From assembly GCF_030704535.1 (NCBI RefSeq), contig NC_081812.1:16465001-16529000 (forward strand): 64,000 bases of DNA, in the 5' to 3' direction. The DNA is from Vitis vinifera. Lineage: Eukaryota > Streptophyta > Magnoliopsida > Vitales > Vitaceae. How positions within the stretch are numbered: the first letter of the stretch is position 1; each line of letters starts with the position of its first letter. The position numbers and the translations under genes were made by a program. The notes beneath the pieces were generated by a model. The model was not told the origin of the DNA. It worked only from the letters and a program-made list of their open reading frames with translations, and searched no databases. Below are positions 1 to 12,259 of this stretch, piece by piece.

Positions 1-1204
1 GTAATTGTTTTGATAATTTTGTTCCCTTCCCCCCACCTTCTTCAAATTGGGTGTATAATTGAAATGGAAGTTGGCTTATATTTACTGGTAATGCTTGTGA
101 TATCCTTTTTCTCACCTTTTTCTTAGAAATGAAGAATGAGGAAATATGGGTGCTACATGTTTCGCTTGTTGAGAACTGCCATTGTCACATAGATTTCCTA
201 TTGATTAACATGTAATCCTTGTATGATTTTTGTTCCAAGGAAATTAGTTGGTAAAAAGCTTCAGTCAAACTTTAATTGTGTGACATTGTAGGAATCTTTG
301 TCCTAGATCTTGAATGCCTTCTTTTTGTATGATATTAGATATCATGCATCCACAAGTTCTTCTCACTTGTTCAATTTTTTATGATGTGCGGTTTTTAACA
401 TATGGTGTTCTTAGATGTCTGGATCCTAGTAAGCTTTACTTGTGTGAGCTTATCCTTGTAAAGTGGAAAAGTTATCCTACTGATGCAGTGTTGTTAGATA
501 TTCTAATAGCTTTACTTGTATGAGCTCATCCTTGCAAGCTTGAAGGTTATCTTGTTCAGGGACATGGTCCTTGCTCTTCTTCTAGAACTTTTTATTCCGT
601 TCTTTTCATTTATTTATTTATTTTTGGTGTGTGTGGATAGCCTTACTATTATAGCACGTGTGTTATTTTTCCATGGGCTATATTACAATTTATCTCTCGT
701 AGTTTCTTCCCTTATTTTTAGGAAGCATACTTATGTACGTCTGAATTCTTATTTGGAAGCGTCTTGGTACTTTGACTGTTTAAGTCTTAAGAAGTTGATA
801 TCCAAGTGTAGCTATATATTGTTACTTAGAGGATCTGCAGATTTAAGTAGGTTTAGATCTGATAAAACTATATACCAGCACTCATGTCCCCATTGTTTGC
901 AATATGGAGCTATGCTGAACTGTGAAATGAGTAGCTACTGTTACCAACTTGAGGCTTGGGTCAAAGGAAGAAAAAGAGGTTGATAGGATATGTTGAACTG
1001 TGAATTTAATTAACTCGTGTTCATCATTTGATATCATGATTCTGAATTGTTGATCGGATGGACCAAATGCATTTGGTGTGGTACTTGTTTTAATTGGACC
1101 TGGTAACATTGATCAGGTCCTGGTTTTTTTTTTCTTCTTCTTTTTTTTTTTTTTTCCAGCAATGTTTGCTTTTTGAAACACCAATTTTCTCATCATGATT
1201 GTAG

Positions 1205-2200
1205 GAAGTACAGAGATGCCAGATGCAATGGAGATGATATTTCAGTCTGCCCTTGCTTTGGGTAGAAACGGGGCCGCGAGTTATTTGTTTTCCCTGAAAT
1301 TTCTTGCACTTACATCATATCGTGCTTTTCCATGTCTAATTTTTAGTACCACACTCAATTGAGCTAATTGACAGTAAGTTTCTTGCTTTTGCTTTGCATT
1401 ACATTTTAGTATGCAAAATAAAAGGAAAAAAAAAGAAAAAAGAAAAAGAAGAGTGGACTCTTCTAGAATTACCAGAAAACAAAAAATAAGCATGGGTTGT
1501 TGTTTGTTTGTGGAGTTATTTTAGTTTTTGACGTCATGCTCCTCAAGCAACATCTTATAAGACGATTTTTAGTATTAGGTCCAACATGAACTAGTGCAAG
1601 TGTGAAGATTGCATTTTCTCATGTCTCAGACTCTCCAGTAGAGGGAATCATACTCTCTCCATTTGACTTGACATGTGATATGCTGGAAACCTGAAACATG
1701 GCCTTGGTTTGGCTGGTGTCATTTTTCACTACTCAAGAGATTTCTTGCCCATATGCTAAAGACTTTTATAAGTAGTCTATATAACTAACTGCCCTTGGCA
1801 AAAACTCAGCGTGTCTATAACTAAAGATGTACGTTAGCAATAGCATTATATGGATATGGCTTTGTGGTTCAACACGAATACAATGACACTTTCCTGGAGA
1901 ATACCTGAATAAGATGAATAACAACAAATGTCACATGAAAGCAAATTGGTCGTGCCAATTAAGAATTTCTGTTTCATACATGTCAGCAAGTTGATGAGCT
2001 AATGGGTGATGTGGAAAGCGCAGTGTCCTTGTATTCAAAGGCGGTGCACTTGTTAGTGTTCCTTCTAGTGGAAGCACCATCCCTCATTCTCAACCCTCCC
2101 TTCTTCTTACAAACTCAGACCAGTATAGGCTTCGAACTTACATTGATATCCTTAATAGGCAAGAGTCCACTCAAGGTCTCAAAGGATGAATCTTCTTAAG
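1205..2200 (+). pseudogene. Fragment of an ATG1-like autophagy kinase gene, left copy
   Basis: Two exon-like pieces are seen. The first (1205-1275) encodes EMPDAMEMIFQSALALGRNG. The second (about 1991-2200) encodes VDELMGDVESA..YSKAVHLL and VEAPSLILNPPF. From memory of the family, these match the C-terminal part of plant ATG1/ULK-type serine/threonine kinases, which start autophagy. No kinase domain is present. The first piece ends at GC instead of a GT donor. The second is preceded by AA where the copy at 18766 has an AG acceptor. The left copy also loses the frame after NPPF; the right copy keeps it. It is a dead 3' fragment carried with the RLK block. Assignment to ATG1 is from remembered family sequence and is moderately sure. 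Confidence 0.6.
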
Positions 2201-2215
2201 TGCGAGGATCAACAA

Positions 2216-3518
2216 TGCCCCCCTTAAAAGCTAGTGTAACTTTTAAATATCCAAGGTGCCATGACTTCCATATAAAATCATTTATTTGTAAAGATGTTCT
2301 TTGAGTGACTGTGATCCCTTATTTGGGACTCAAATCATGATTCTATAATTTAAAGACTGATGAAATGTGCATTTTTTTCCCATCTCTGTCCATTTGGATG
2401 TGCATTTTCTGACCAGGTGTCTATTCAGGGGTCATTGCCTAAAAAGCCAATCTGGACGGTTCTGTTAGATGAATGGACTAGTGACTTCAAATGCAAATTT
2501 TGGAGCCACTAAAAACTCCTAACGGATGGGCTTGTGATTTCAAATGCCATCGAACATGTATTTTTTATTTTTTATTTTCAGGCCTGGAGATACAATGCTG
2601 TTTATGGGACACCAGATCTACTTTAAGGTCTTGCTTGATTTATGGGAAGAAAATGTGCGGAAAATTATTTTCCTTATAACTGGTGAGGTAGATGAGTGCA
2701 GCTTGTGTCTAAGCAGCTTCCATTGAATATTTGAGGAAAATTCTCCTATGAATAATTAGCATCTTATTCAAAACTTATGAGGAGGGTTCCAATCAGTAAA
2801 GAGTCCTGCAAAGGCTTGATTATCTTAGCATGAGTCATCATCCCATGACCAAGAGCGAATACAGAAATGTTAGGCATGCCGCATACGAAGGCGCCAATCA
2901 TTTTATCAGCCTATCACAATATGCATTATGTATTCCAATTATATTCAAAATTTCACCACCCGTAAATAGGGCAGCATATTTCAAAACACCTACCGTATCT
3001 TCCAATGTTTTAAAGAGTGTCACAAGTTTCTCTAAATCTTCCTCATTCTTAGCTGGCAAATGTGGACACCTTCCTTCAGGAAGAATACAATATCAATGGA
3101 TCTCCTTTAACTACTTGATGAAAATCATTTCCTGCCATTTCACAATTGGGTCTTATCGGATGAGGTTACTAGAATGAATGGAACTTGGTGGGTCGGAGTC
3201 CACATTGATGAATGGTGAAATGGTGCCCAGTAAAAAGGCAAATAACACAAGATTGAGAAGACGAAAGCATGTCTTTTTTCATTATAACTTCAAAGGGAAG
3301 ATTCATGGTGGTGATCAAAATGAAATCTCCAAATAAAGATGGCTAGTTATACTCTAACTCTGCTGGTTTGGAAATCCAAGATCTACCTTGTCGAGAATGA
3401 TCAAATTTTAGGGGTGTTATCAATATTGTCCCCTAAGCTAATGACCAATTCAAGGCATTGAAATATAATTAAAAAAATGCAACAAGTAGGAGTGGATATT
3501 AAAAAGAAGGGAGTCTTA
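2216..3518. other. Non-coding flank shared by the duplicated blocks
   Basis: No gene is supported here. The stretch recurs at 38033-39656 and, in part, at 20860-23115. A more diverged version of its distal part lies at about 12850-13100 and 48090-48300, upstream of G1 and G3. It therefore belongs to the ancestral upstream region of the receptor kinase unit. Short open frames such as the one at 2830-3177 are kept only because the copies are young. Confidence 0.6.
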
Positions 3519-6352
3519 TGTCATAAGACGCTTCAAATGACCCTCCCTATGGGCTTATATAGGAAATAGGAAGCTTTTAAAGACCCCAAGAGACATCTAC
3601 ACTTAGCTACAAAGTGGAAGAGTATGGAAGTTTTTAGAGAGGGTTAGAGATGTCTACACATCTCTACACTTGACTAGGAGAGCATTGGAATAGTGTGGAA
3701 TGTTCTAAATTCTTCCAAAGGCATCTTGTACATAACCTTATACATAGACTAGTGTAGGAGCTTCTAGATTATTCTTGATCTGTAAGGAAACCTCTAAGGT
3801 TCTACATACTTCCTGAGGTGTCTATAAATAGGTTAAGGCCTCATTTGGCCAAGACACCACCCAAATCACTTTCTAACCAAGCAAGTGAGCTTTCAAAGCA
3901 CTTGTAAAACATCATTTGAGAGCAATAGAAGCTTCCATTCTTTAAGAGTTGCCTATTTCGCCTTCTAAAGCTTCCAATTCGTGAGTAGTAAGCTAAGTAC
4001 TAGGAGTAAGGTTGACATAGCAAGATCACAAGTCTTGGTTTGTCTAAGTGTCACATGAGCTTAGGAAAATATTAATTCTATGATAGTTGGTATTAGAGTA
4101 TGGTTGCAAAGCAGGCATTGTGAAGGAAGCATATTGGGGTCCAATGTTGATGACACTAGTGAGCAAACTCGTGGAAGGAAAACCGAGCCTATTGTACGGG
4201 GTAGGGGTAGGAAGGATAAGTCTCATGATGTCGTTGTCAACATAGAGGCAAGGGCTAGCCAAAATGGAGCTAGCCATGGCGGACTCTCGGGAGGGGTTGG
4301 ACTTGATTGAGCAAGGCATGGAGAAGGGCATGGAAGATCTTAGGGAATAGATCCAAGACCTTCGTGAGGAGATGCTAGTCTCATAGGTTCAACTAGTGTC
4401 ACACGAGGAGTTTGTGTCCTTCGAAAAGAAGGTCATGAGTGTGCTTACTAGCATGGAGTCAAAGATGGAGGCTTTGGCTACCATAGAGTCCCGAGACCAA
4501 GGGGTTAGGCAATAGTTGGCTATCTATAAGGTCGTTGTGTCAGCGCTAGTCATGGCCATATGGGAGGCATCTAGGATAGAGATACTGAAGCCACAAGGGT
4601 TTAGTGGCAAGTAGGATGCCAAAGAGTTAGACAACTTCTTATGGCATATGGAGCAATACTTCGAGACTATCGCACTAACTGATGACGGCTAAGGTAAGGA
4701 CTATGATCCTCTACCTTACTAACATAGCTACTCTATGGTGGCGTCAAAAGTTCACCGATATGGAGAAAGACATTTGCATCATAGAAACATGGGAGGACTT
4801 TAAAAGGGAAATCAAAAGGTAGTTCTACCTCGAGGACGTGGCCTACCTAGCTAGGAAAAACATGAGACGTCTTAAGCACACAAACTCGATTTGTCTCTAT
4901 GTCAAGGAGTTCTCTTCGCTCATGCTTGAGATTCCTAATATGACTGAGGAGTTGTTATTCAACTTCATGGATAACCTACAAAGGGGGGCCAAGCAGGAAT
5001 TAAGGCATTGAGGTGTTCAAGACTTAATCACTGTTATGGCAGTAGTAGAGTTTTTAACGGATTACAAGAGGAAAGACTCCTCCAAGGTTGACTCTTTGGA
5101 GGATAGCCATGCCACTAGTGGAGAAGATGAGGTTTCAAGGGACCACAACGCTCTTAGAATGGGATCAGGCAAGACACTTAACGTTAGGAAAAAAAGAGGT
5201 AAGACGAAAAATAAGGACTTTACGCTTAAAATCAAGTGTTTCTTGTATGACAGTCCATATTGGGCACAAGATTGTCCAAAGAGGAAGATGCTTAGTGTCA
5301 TGATCGAGGAGAATGAATAAGAAAATGAGGCACATATGGGTTCGATGCAACTACTAGGTACCTTCCAAGTCAACCCAAAGCGTAGTACGCTTAAGACCTT
5401 CTTACTATTAAGGGTGCAAGTAAAGGAGGCAAAATGGGAGCAAACTAAAGTAGCCCGTACACACATGGACAAGGTCACCAAGGGAGAGGTGAACTTAATG
5501 GGCAAAAGAAAACAACACTCTAAGCATCGAAAGTGTAGGTGTCTGCATCCATCCAAGGCCTCATAGGAAAAGGAGGTGAAAAATATCCTGGCTGAGTAAG
5601 TCACCAGGAGACAAGGGGTCCTTTTTGTGATAGAGTATCTAGTCCAATGGAAATGTCTACCTAAGAGGCAAGCAAGTTGGGAACATGTGGATGCCTTGAG
5701 AAAGTTTTGGAAACACATCAAGAGATTTCAAGAAGAGGCAACGACAGGGACATCAATGGTATGGGTGAGGGAAAGTATCACAAGATGCTTCAAATACCCC
5801 TCCCCATGGGCTTATATAGGAGATAGGAAGCTTTTAGAGACTCTTGGAGACATCGACACTTAGCTACAAAGTGGAAGAGTATGAAAACTTTTAGAGAGAG
5901 TTAGAGATGTCCACGTATCTCTACACTTGGCTAGGAGAGCATTGGAGTAGTGCGAGGTGTTCTAGAGTCTTCCAAAGGCATCTTGTACATAGTCTTATAC
6001 ATAGACTAGTGTAGGAGCTTCTAGATTTTTCTTGATTTGTAAGGAACCCTCCAAGGTTCTAGAGACTTCCTAAGGTGCCTATAAATAGGTTAAGGCCTCA
6101 TTTGGCCAAGACACCACCCAAATCACTTCCTAATCAAACAAGTGAGCTTCCAAAGTATTTGTAAAACATCATTTGAGAGCAATAAAAGTTTCAATTCTTC
6201 AAGAGTTGCCTACTATGCCTTCTAAAGCTTCCAAGTCGTGAGTATCTTAGCCTAGTAAGTTAAGCATCAGGAGTAAGGTTGACTTAGCAAGATCACGGGT
6301 CTTGACTTGTCTAAGTATCATATGAGCTTAGGAAAATACTAAGTCCATGACA
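3519..6352 (+). mobile_element. Decayed gypsy derivative with gag and chromodomain remnants only (left copy)
   Basis: The LTRs are 3519-4085 and 5776-6352, both related to the LTR of the gypsy element at 29526. A primer-binding-like site follows the first LTR (TTGGTATTAGAG). The interior encodes a broken gag with a zinc knuckle (CFLYDSPYWAQDC near 5236-5274). It then goes almost directly to a chromodomain remnant (EYLVQWKCLPKRQASWE, about 5625-5690). Protease, reverse transcriptase, RNase H and integrase are absent. Many stops break gag. Flanks fit a 4-bp target duplication (CTTA), and the unoccupied site is visible near 23115. The element could only have moved with help from an intact relative. 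Confidence 0.85.
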
Positions 6353-7388
6353 TTTAGCTTCATTGTCGACAAGTCTTTAGTGTATCTTCGTCTATAGCTT
6401 ACATCAAACAAGGACAGGTCATGAATTCATTTGTAGCTTTCGTCATATAACAAGAGTTGTTGACATATAATCAGTGGGTATACCAATGACCAGTATCATT
6501 GCTAATGAGTCTTTCACGGGCCATCGTACATGGCTAGCTTACATAAGATAAAGAACCATCATGATTCATGTGTAGCTTATACGAGATTGGGAGAGGTCTT
6601 CACTTAAGAGAACTTGTTGTTCAAGGCATTATTTCTGGGGTGACGGTCAAGTTTCTCAACATTCAGACTTTCCCGCAACGTAACGTACATGCACGGTGCG
6701 CCCAAATTCAACAAAGGGCACCTTTAGATGTGACCATTTCTACAGTTAAATTGGATAAATATCTATCATCTCCCTAAGGTTTCTCAAAAATTTATCTCCC
6801 TTAAAAAATCTTGGGGCATCTCTATTCTTTGGTTTACAGTTTGTTTGAAAAGCTGATCAAGGTAGTGGATAAACTTAATTCGTGCCATGTCTTCCCTCCT
6901 TTCGTATGTGAACTAATGGATATAAAACTAACATTTTCTTAACCAAAGATACATTGTGAAGCTACAAAACTCGAACGACCAGGAGAATGGTCTCTCTCAA
7001 AAGTCAAAACCTAAGGGTGCAAAGAATTCTCCCCACCTTCGGGGCAAGGACATTCAACATCCACTCAAATGAAGACCTAATGCTGAAGAAAGGAAGTCAA
7101 GTCTCTTTGGCACCATGCACGATAAAGCTGAAAAATGGCAGAAAAGTCGTGGTTCCTGCTGCCCTGTTGCAAAAGGCCTACTCCTTCGTGCTCCTTCCCG
7201 TGAAGAGTGGCTATAAAAAGAAACATAAGCAACAAAATGGGATCTCCTCCTCAACGAAATCACTCTCTCCATCTACAAGAAAACGGTAAAAAATTCATCT
7301 TTGTATCCAGAAAATGATGAAATAAAATCCTCCATTTTTCCTGAAGAATTTTAGCTACTTCACATAGCTAGACAAAACTAGGAAAGAC
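6353..7388 (+). promoter_or_regulatory. Upstream region of pseudogene P1, with an extra block next to the start
   Basis: Positions 6353-6960 match the DNA upstream of the other kinase copies, ending in a TATA box (TATAAAA, 6921-6927) and the conserved ACATTTTCTTAACCAA block. In G1, G2 and G3 the start codon follows 50-60 bp later. Here about 420 bp (roughly 6965-7385) intervene. That extra block has its own TATA-like CTATAAAAAG at 7211-7220. It contains an open frame (6987-7289) that resembles no protein I recognise and is shifted in the right copy, so I do not call it a gene. Confidence 0.55.
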
Positions 7389-10256
7389 ATGGGAAACCTT
7401 AGTCCTACATCTCAAAAGTTTCCTTCCATTCTTCTTATCCTTCTCATATTTCTCATCTCCTTCTTCCCTTTTGCAACTTCCAACACCCAGAACATTTTGC
7501 AAAGAAGCTCCTTTCTATCGGTCGAAGATGATTCAGACTACATCACCTCCCCAGACAAATCATTCAATTGTAGTTTCTATGGGATGGGGGAAAATGCTTA
7601 CTGGTTTTCAATATGGTTCACAAATTCGAAGGAACGAACTGTTGTTTGGATGGCCAATCGAAACAGACCTGTCAATGGCCGGGGCTCCAGAATTTCGCTG
7701 CAGCAAGATGGTGCCATGATTCTAAGGGAATGCTGATGGCACCCTGTTTGGGAGACGAACACTACCTCCACCGATGTTGATCGAGCAGAGCTTTTGGACA
7801 CTGGAAACCTTGTTCTGAAGGACCCACGCGGTAAAATTCTATGGCAAAGCTTTCATTTTCCAACGGATATTTAATTTTCTGCCAAACCAACTCCTCACTA
7901 CAAGCACAAAGCTGATCTCTATAGTCAGCAGAGGGGATTTTTCCTCTGGTCACTTTCACTTCTTTTTTTTATAATGACAATGTCTTGAGAATGATGTACG
8001 ATGGGGATGAAGTTTCAAGCTTGTATTGGCCTAATCCTGATGGGAATGTTTTCCGAAATGGAAGAACAAACTATACCAGTAGTAGAATTTATGTTTTAGA
8101 TGAAATGGGGAGGTTTCTTTCGAGTGATAGAATGTCTTTCAAAGCTTCTGACATGGGTTTTGGAGTCAAAAGGAAGCTGACATTGGACTACGATGGAAAC
8201 CTGAGACTCTATAGCTTAAACCATTCTACGGGATTATGGAATATATCATGGGAAGCTCTTAGCGAACAGTATAAAGTGCACGGGCTATGTGGTAAAATCG
8301 GGATTTGTATTTATACGCTAGAACCCAAGTGTTCATGTCCTCCGGGCTATGAAGTAAGTGACCCAAGTGACTGGAGCAAAGGTTGCAAGTCTAAGTTCAA
8401 CCAAAGCTGTTCCCAACCACAGTAGGTAAAATTTGTGGAGCTTCCCCAGACCGATTACTATGGGTTTGATCTGAATTATAGCCAATCTGTTTCACTAGAA
8501 GCTTGCAGGAAAATCTGCTTGGAGGATTGCCTTTGCCAAGCATTAGCCTACAGGCTAACAGGAGAAGGGATCTGTTACCCAAAAAGTACCCTTTTCGATG
8601 GCTGCAAGTCCTCGAACTTCCTAGGGAGTACATATTTAGAACTGCCTGTAGATGTCTAAACGTCAGCACCCACTATTCTTAATGGCTCTGATAACATATG
8701 CAAGTCTAAGGAAGTTGAGGTCGTGCTGAGATCTTCTTCTATGTATGACACTGCCAATAAAGGGATGAGATGGGTTTATCTCTACTCATTTGTTTCCATC
8801 ATTGGTGCAATGGAAGTTCTCTTTATTGTGTCGGGTTGGTGGTTTCTTTTCAGGGCACATAATGTGCCATCTTCGGTTGAAGATGGGTATGCTCCGATTT
8901 CAAGCTATTTCAGGAGATTTAGCTACACCGAACTTAAGAAGGCAACCGACAATTTCAAAGTAGAGCTTGTAAGAAGAGGCTTTGGGGCTGTTTATAAGGG
9001 TGTTTTGGAGGATGAAAGGGTAGTAGCTGTGAAGAAATTGGGAGATGTCATTCAAGGGGAAGAGGAGTTTTGGGCTGAAATAAGCACTATCCGAAAAATG
9101 AGTTTTGACCCAAGATATTAAAAAAAAAAAAATTCATAAAATAAACTTTGTTTCCGAAATAATACCTAATTTAGTGTGTCTATGACACGTGTTTTAATAA
9201 AACTAAACAAAAATATTTTTATATCAAATTAAAAATATCAATGATTTAATTTCATATATTATTATGTTTTAAATTAATAAGATAAGTTTATTAGCCACTC
9301 ACATATTTTTAATAAATATAAAATCAAAATAATATAATATTTTTATTTAAAAAAATTAAAATTAAATTCATAGTGACTATGACTTTGACAATTTTAAAAT
9401 AAATTTAAAGCAATAGTTATCAACTACGGTATTATGATGTGGAGGCATACGTAATATAAGCACACTAGATTTAGTATTATTTTGGAAACAAGTTTAGTTT
9501 ATGGATTTTTTATTTTTATTAATATCCTAAAACTGCCGAAAAAATTATCATATGAACCTTGTTAGAATGTGGGGATTCTGTTCAGAGGGTAGACACAGAC
9601 TTGTAGTCTATCAACATGTAGAAAATCTGTCACTGGATAAGCATCTCTTCAGCACGACTTTTCTGGGATGGAAATAGAGGTTTAACGTTGCAGTGGGGAC
9701 AACACGGGGTTTAGCCTACCTTCAGCAGGAGTATCTAGAATGGGTTATCCATTGTGACGTGAGGCCTGAAAATATACTACTAGACAATGGGTTTGAACCA
9801 AAAATTGAAGATTTTGGGCTAGTAAAGCTGTCCCGAAGAGGTGGCCTTGGTTCAGGAGAATTCTCTCGGGTTCCGGGGACTAAAGGGTACATGGCTCCAG
9901 AGTGGGCTATGAATCTTCCAATTACGGCAAAAGTTGATGCTTATAGCTATGGAGTTGCGGTTCTAGAGATGGTGAGGGGAATTTGGCTTTCAAACTGGGT
10001 GGGTGGGGATGGTGAGGAGCAGGAAGCTGAGCTGACGAGGTTTGCCAGGCTAGTGAAACGGAAAATTCAATGTGGAGAAGACAATTGGATAGAGGATACA
10101 TTGGACCCAAGATCGAAGGGGAAGTTTAGCAGGCAGCAGGCAATCGAAATAGGTATTTCTTGTGTGGAGGAAGAGAGAAGTAAAAGACCAACAATGGCCA
10201 CCGTAGTCCAAGTTCTACTGGAATGTGAAGATGAAGCCCAAGTAGACTTGGAGTAA
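7389..10256 (+). pseudogene. P1: broken G-type lectin receptor-like kinase (ZmPK1-like)
   Basis: The full domain order of G1-G3 can still be followed: signal peptide, bulb-type lectin, EGF-like, PAN, transmembrane segment, kinase. The lesions are a +1 near 7730 followed by a -1, a 4-base gain with a TAA near 7870, an extra T in the T-run near 7965, a TAG at 8423-8425, a TAA at 8657-8659, a 436-bp foldback insertion (9100-9535) in the kinase N-lobe, and a TAG at 9675-9677. The C-lobe is still open to the natural stop but has lost a few codons near 10140. The first EGF cysteine is replaced by Tyr. The open pieces are remnants of one gene, not separate genes. P2 shares almost all of the lesions. 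Confidence 0.93.
9100..9535. mobile_element. Small foldback (TIR) element in the kinase domain of P1
   Basis: It is AT-rich. The ends are inverted: GAGTTTTGACCC at the left, and at the right the complement of CAGTTTTGGCCC, which is fully seen in the right-hand copy (45247-45688) and partly deleted here. The gene sequence CCGAAAAA is repeated on both sides (9091-9099 and 9536-9544), an 8-9 bp target duplication as made by hAT or Mutator-type transposases. It carries no gene. It splits the segment just after the alpha-C glutamate region (WAEISTIRK). Confidence 0.8.
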
Positions 10257-10728
10257 ATGTCTTTTTTTTATCTATCGGCCTGTATCTCTTGAACAAATTA
10301 CATAGCTGTCATCAGTTTTGGCTTTGTAGAGGGCATTTGTCTATTTAATCCTATAATTCTCGTGAGATACATAAAAAGTATTTAATCCTACAATCCTCAT
10401 GAGATACATAAAAAGTATTTGTAATATCTCATATCAAATAGAAAAGAAAGTTTTCTATACTATAAAAATATAGATTTCTCTTTTAACTATGTAGATGCAT
10501 TTTAAAATTATGGAACCTTTTTGAAATAGGCTTGAAGTATCATATTAAAATAATTTATTGGCTTTAAATCTTTTTTTTTTTTCACTTTTTATTTCTTATA
10601 TTTTTCTCCTCTATTTTCTTTCTCTTACATTGTATCTTATATTTTCAGGAAAAAAAAATATAGCCTAAATATTCCAAATTAAAATACAAAATCATGAACC
10701 GCATTACTCTAGTATGAATAGTTATATC
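10257..10728. other. 3' flank of P1
   Basis: No gene is seen. The first 60 bp match the 3' tail of the intact kinases (T-run, GGCCTGTATCTC, ACAAATTACATAG). After that it is AT-rich and matches 46409-46880 of the right copy. Confidence 0.6.
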
Positions 10729-11956
10729 TGTGAAATCAAGGTTTGGTTAATCTTGATTTTGATGATAACAAAACAAGGTTTAGAACTAATGATCATATTT
10801 CAAGTGTGATTAGACAAGATGATTTCCAAATTGGGAATCACAAAGACAAATCAAGCCAAAGAGAAATCATGAAAAAGAAGACCACCTCAAAGAGAAGTGT
10901 TTTTCAAAGACCCAAACTTCATAAAATCTCTTTGTAAGGTTGTTGATGCACTAGGATTTTCATGCATTACATTTTTTACTTATGCACCAAAATCATCTAA
11001 GAGTTATTTTGTTTTTAAATATTTTAAGAATTAGATGATTTCATGTTTTCAACTAAAGCTTTGTGTTAAATGTCTTTCAAACTTGTTTTAAAAGGTTTTA
11101 AGTTGAAAAAGTTGGTTGTTGAGCCAAAAAAACGGCTCAACCGGTCGAGATCCGGGTCGACCCCCAACTCAACCGGTCGAGGGTGTAAAAAAATTTCTCT
11201 TTCTTCCAGAAGGGTTGTTCAACCGGTTGAAGTCTGGTTGATGCCCAACGGTCACCTATCAAGCATTAAATGCTAATGGCTAGTCAACCGGTCGACCCCT
11301 AGCTCGACCGATCGAACCCCCAACGGCTAGTTTGACTTTTTTTCTTCTATAAAAAGACTTCAATCTTCATTGTTTCATGAGCTTAACCTTCCTAAATCTT
11401 TTTTGAATATATTTGAGCCTTGGAAGAGTATTTTTTAGTTCACCATTATTTCAAAACTTGCATATCTTTAGTGCATCATTCAATCTAATTGTTCTTGTAT
11501 CATTTGAGCTTAAAGTTCTTGTACTAGGATTTTTGTGAGATCTTTTGCTTGTAAATCCTTAAAAGGAAGTTGTTCAAGAGTGTGATATCTCTTGAGAAGT
11601 GTAAAGGGTGTTTGGAGCCAAAAGTCCAAGAGGGTGAATTGGAACCATAATCCAATTGTATTGTTTGAAGGCTTGGTTTGGAAGCCTTGAATTAGTGGAA
11701 CCTCAAGCTTGGGATTGAAGCTAGAGGAGAGTGGATGTAGGCCGGGTTGCGTCGAACCACCATAAACTCTTGTGTTTGCTTTCTCTCTTCCCTACTCTTT
11801 AATTTATATGCAATTGTCTTAATATTGTTTATCATATACTTGCATATAATTGTCTCTTAAATCCACTTGTGTAAATTTGTGAAAAAAGACCATCACCCTA
11901 TTCACCCCCCCTTTAGGGTGATTACCATAGGTTGGATTAACCTAATATTCCTAACA
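10729..11956 (+). mobile_element. Solo LTR of a long-LTR copia-type element
   Basis: It begins TGTGAAATC and ends CCTAACA (TG..CA). It is flanked by ATATC and ATATA, a 5-bp duplication with one mismatch, and it is precisely absent from the right copy near 46880. TTGATTTTGATGATAACAAAAC near the start and CACCCCCCCTTTAGG near the end are, in my experience, typical of about 1-kb LTRs of SIRE/Maximus-like copia elements (family assignment is inference). Internal DNA is lost, so it is a solo LTR left by LTR-LTR recombination. It holds a cluster of CAACCGGTCGA-type palindromic motifs at 11138-11315. Confidence 0.75.
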
Positions 11957-12226
11957 ATATATTTATCTATCTTTAAGAAATTTCAATAATACAAACGTAA
12001 TATACAACATGCTCTTTAACATCAATCATTTTTGCTTTTCTTAAAATCAATTTTAAGGCTTAATATAAGGTGAAAAATTAATATGTAACTTACCTAGACT
12101 TGGATTGTGCTCGTTTTGCCATAGTTTCACTTTTGTTATGTTGGATCTCAAAAAATATTAAAGAAAATATAAAAAAAAATTATTTTTTTTATATTTGATT
12201 ATGTATTTTTAAAATTATTTAATATT

Positions 12227-12259
<33 letters not shown>

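Noticed and set aside
516..983. 155-residue open frame at the left end as a gene
   Set aside because: Low-complexity, Leu/Phe-rich translation, T-rich intron-like DNA, and the matching stretch of the right copy is shorter with a different start.
1205..1275. GC-AG intron in a live ATG1-like gene
   Set aside because: The following acceptor is also mutated and the kinase part is missing, so the GC donor is more likely decay than a functional variant.
6987..7289. 100-residue open frame before P1 as a small gene
   Set aside because: The near-identical right copy is frameshifted, no family is recognised, and it lies in the extra block upstream of a pseudogene.
7985..8659. Truncated secreted lectin/EGF/PAN receptor made from P1 pieces
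   Set aside because: No signal peptide is in frame, and stops separate the EGF and PAN parts in both copies.
9693..10256. Stand-alone cytoplasmic kinase (187 residues)
   Set aside because: It is the open C-terminal part of P1 after the insertion and a stop; it lacks the glycine loop and the ATP-binding Lys.
11138..11315. Regularly repeated CAACCGGTCGA units could suggest a CRISPR-like array
   Set aside because: Units are 11 bp, unevenly spaced, diverged and inside a plant LTR; there are no spacers of constant size and no cas genes.
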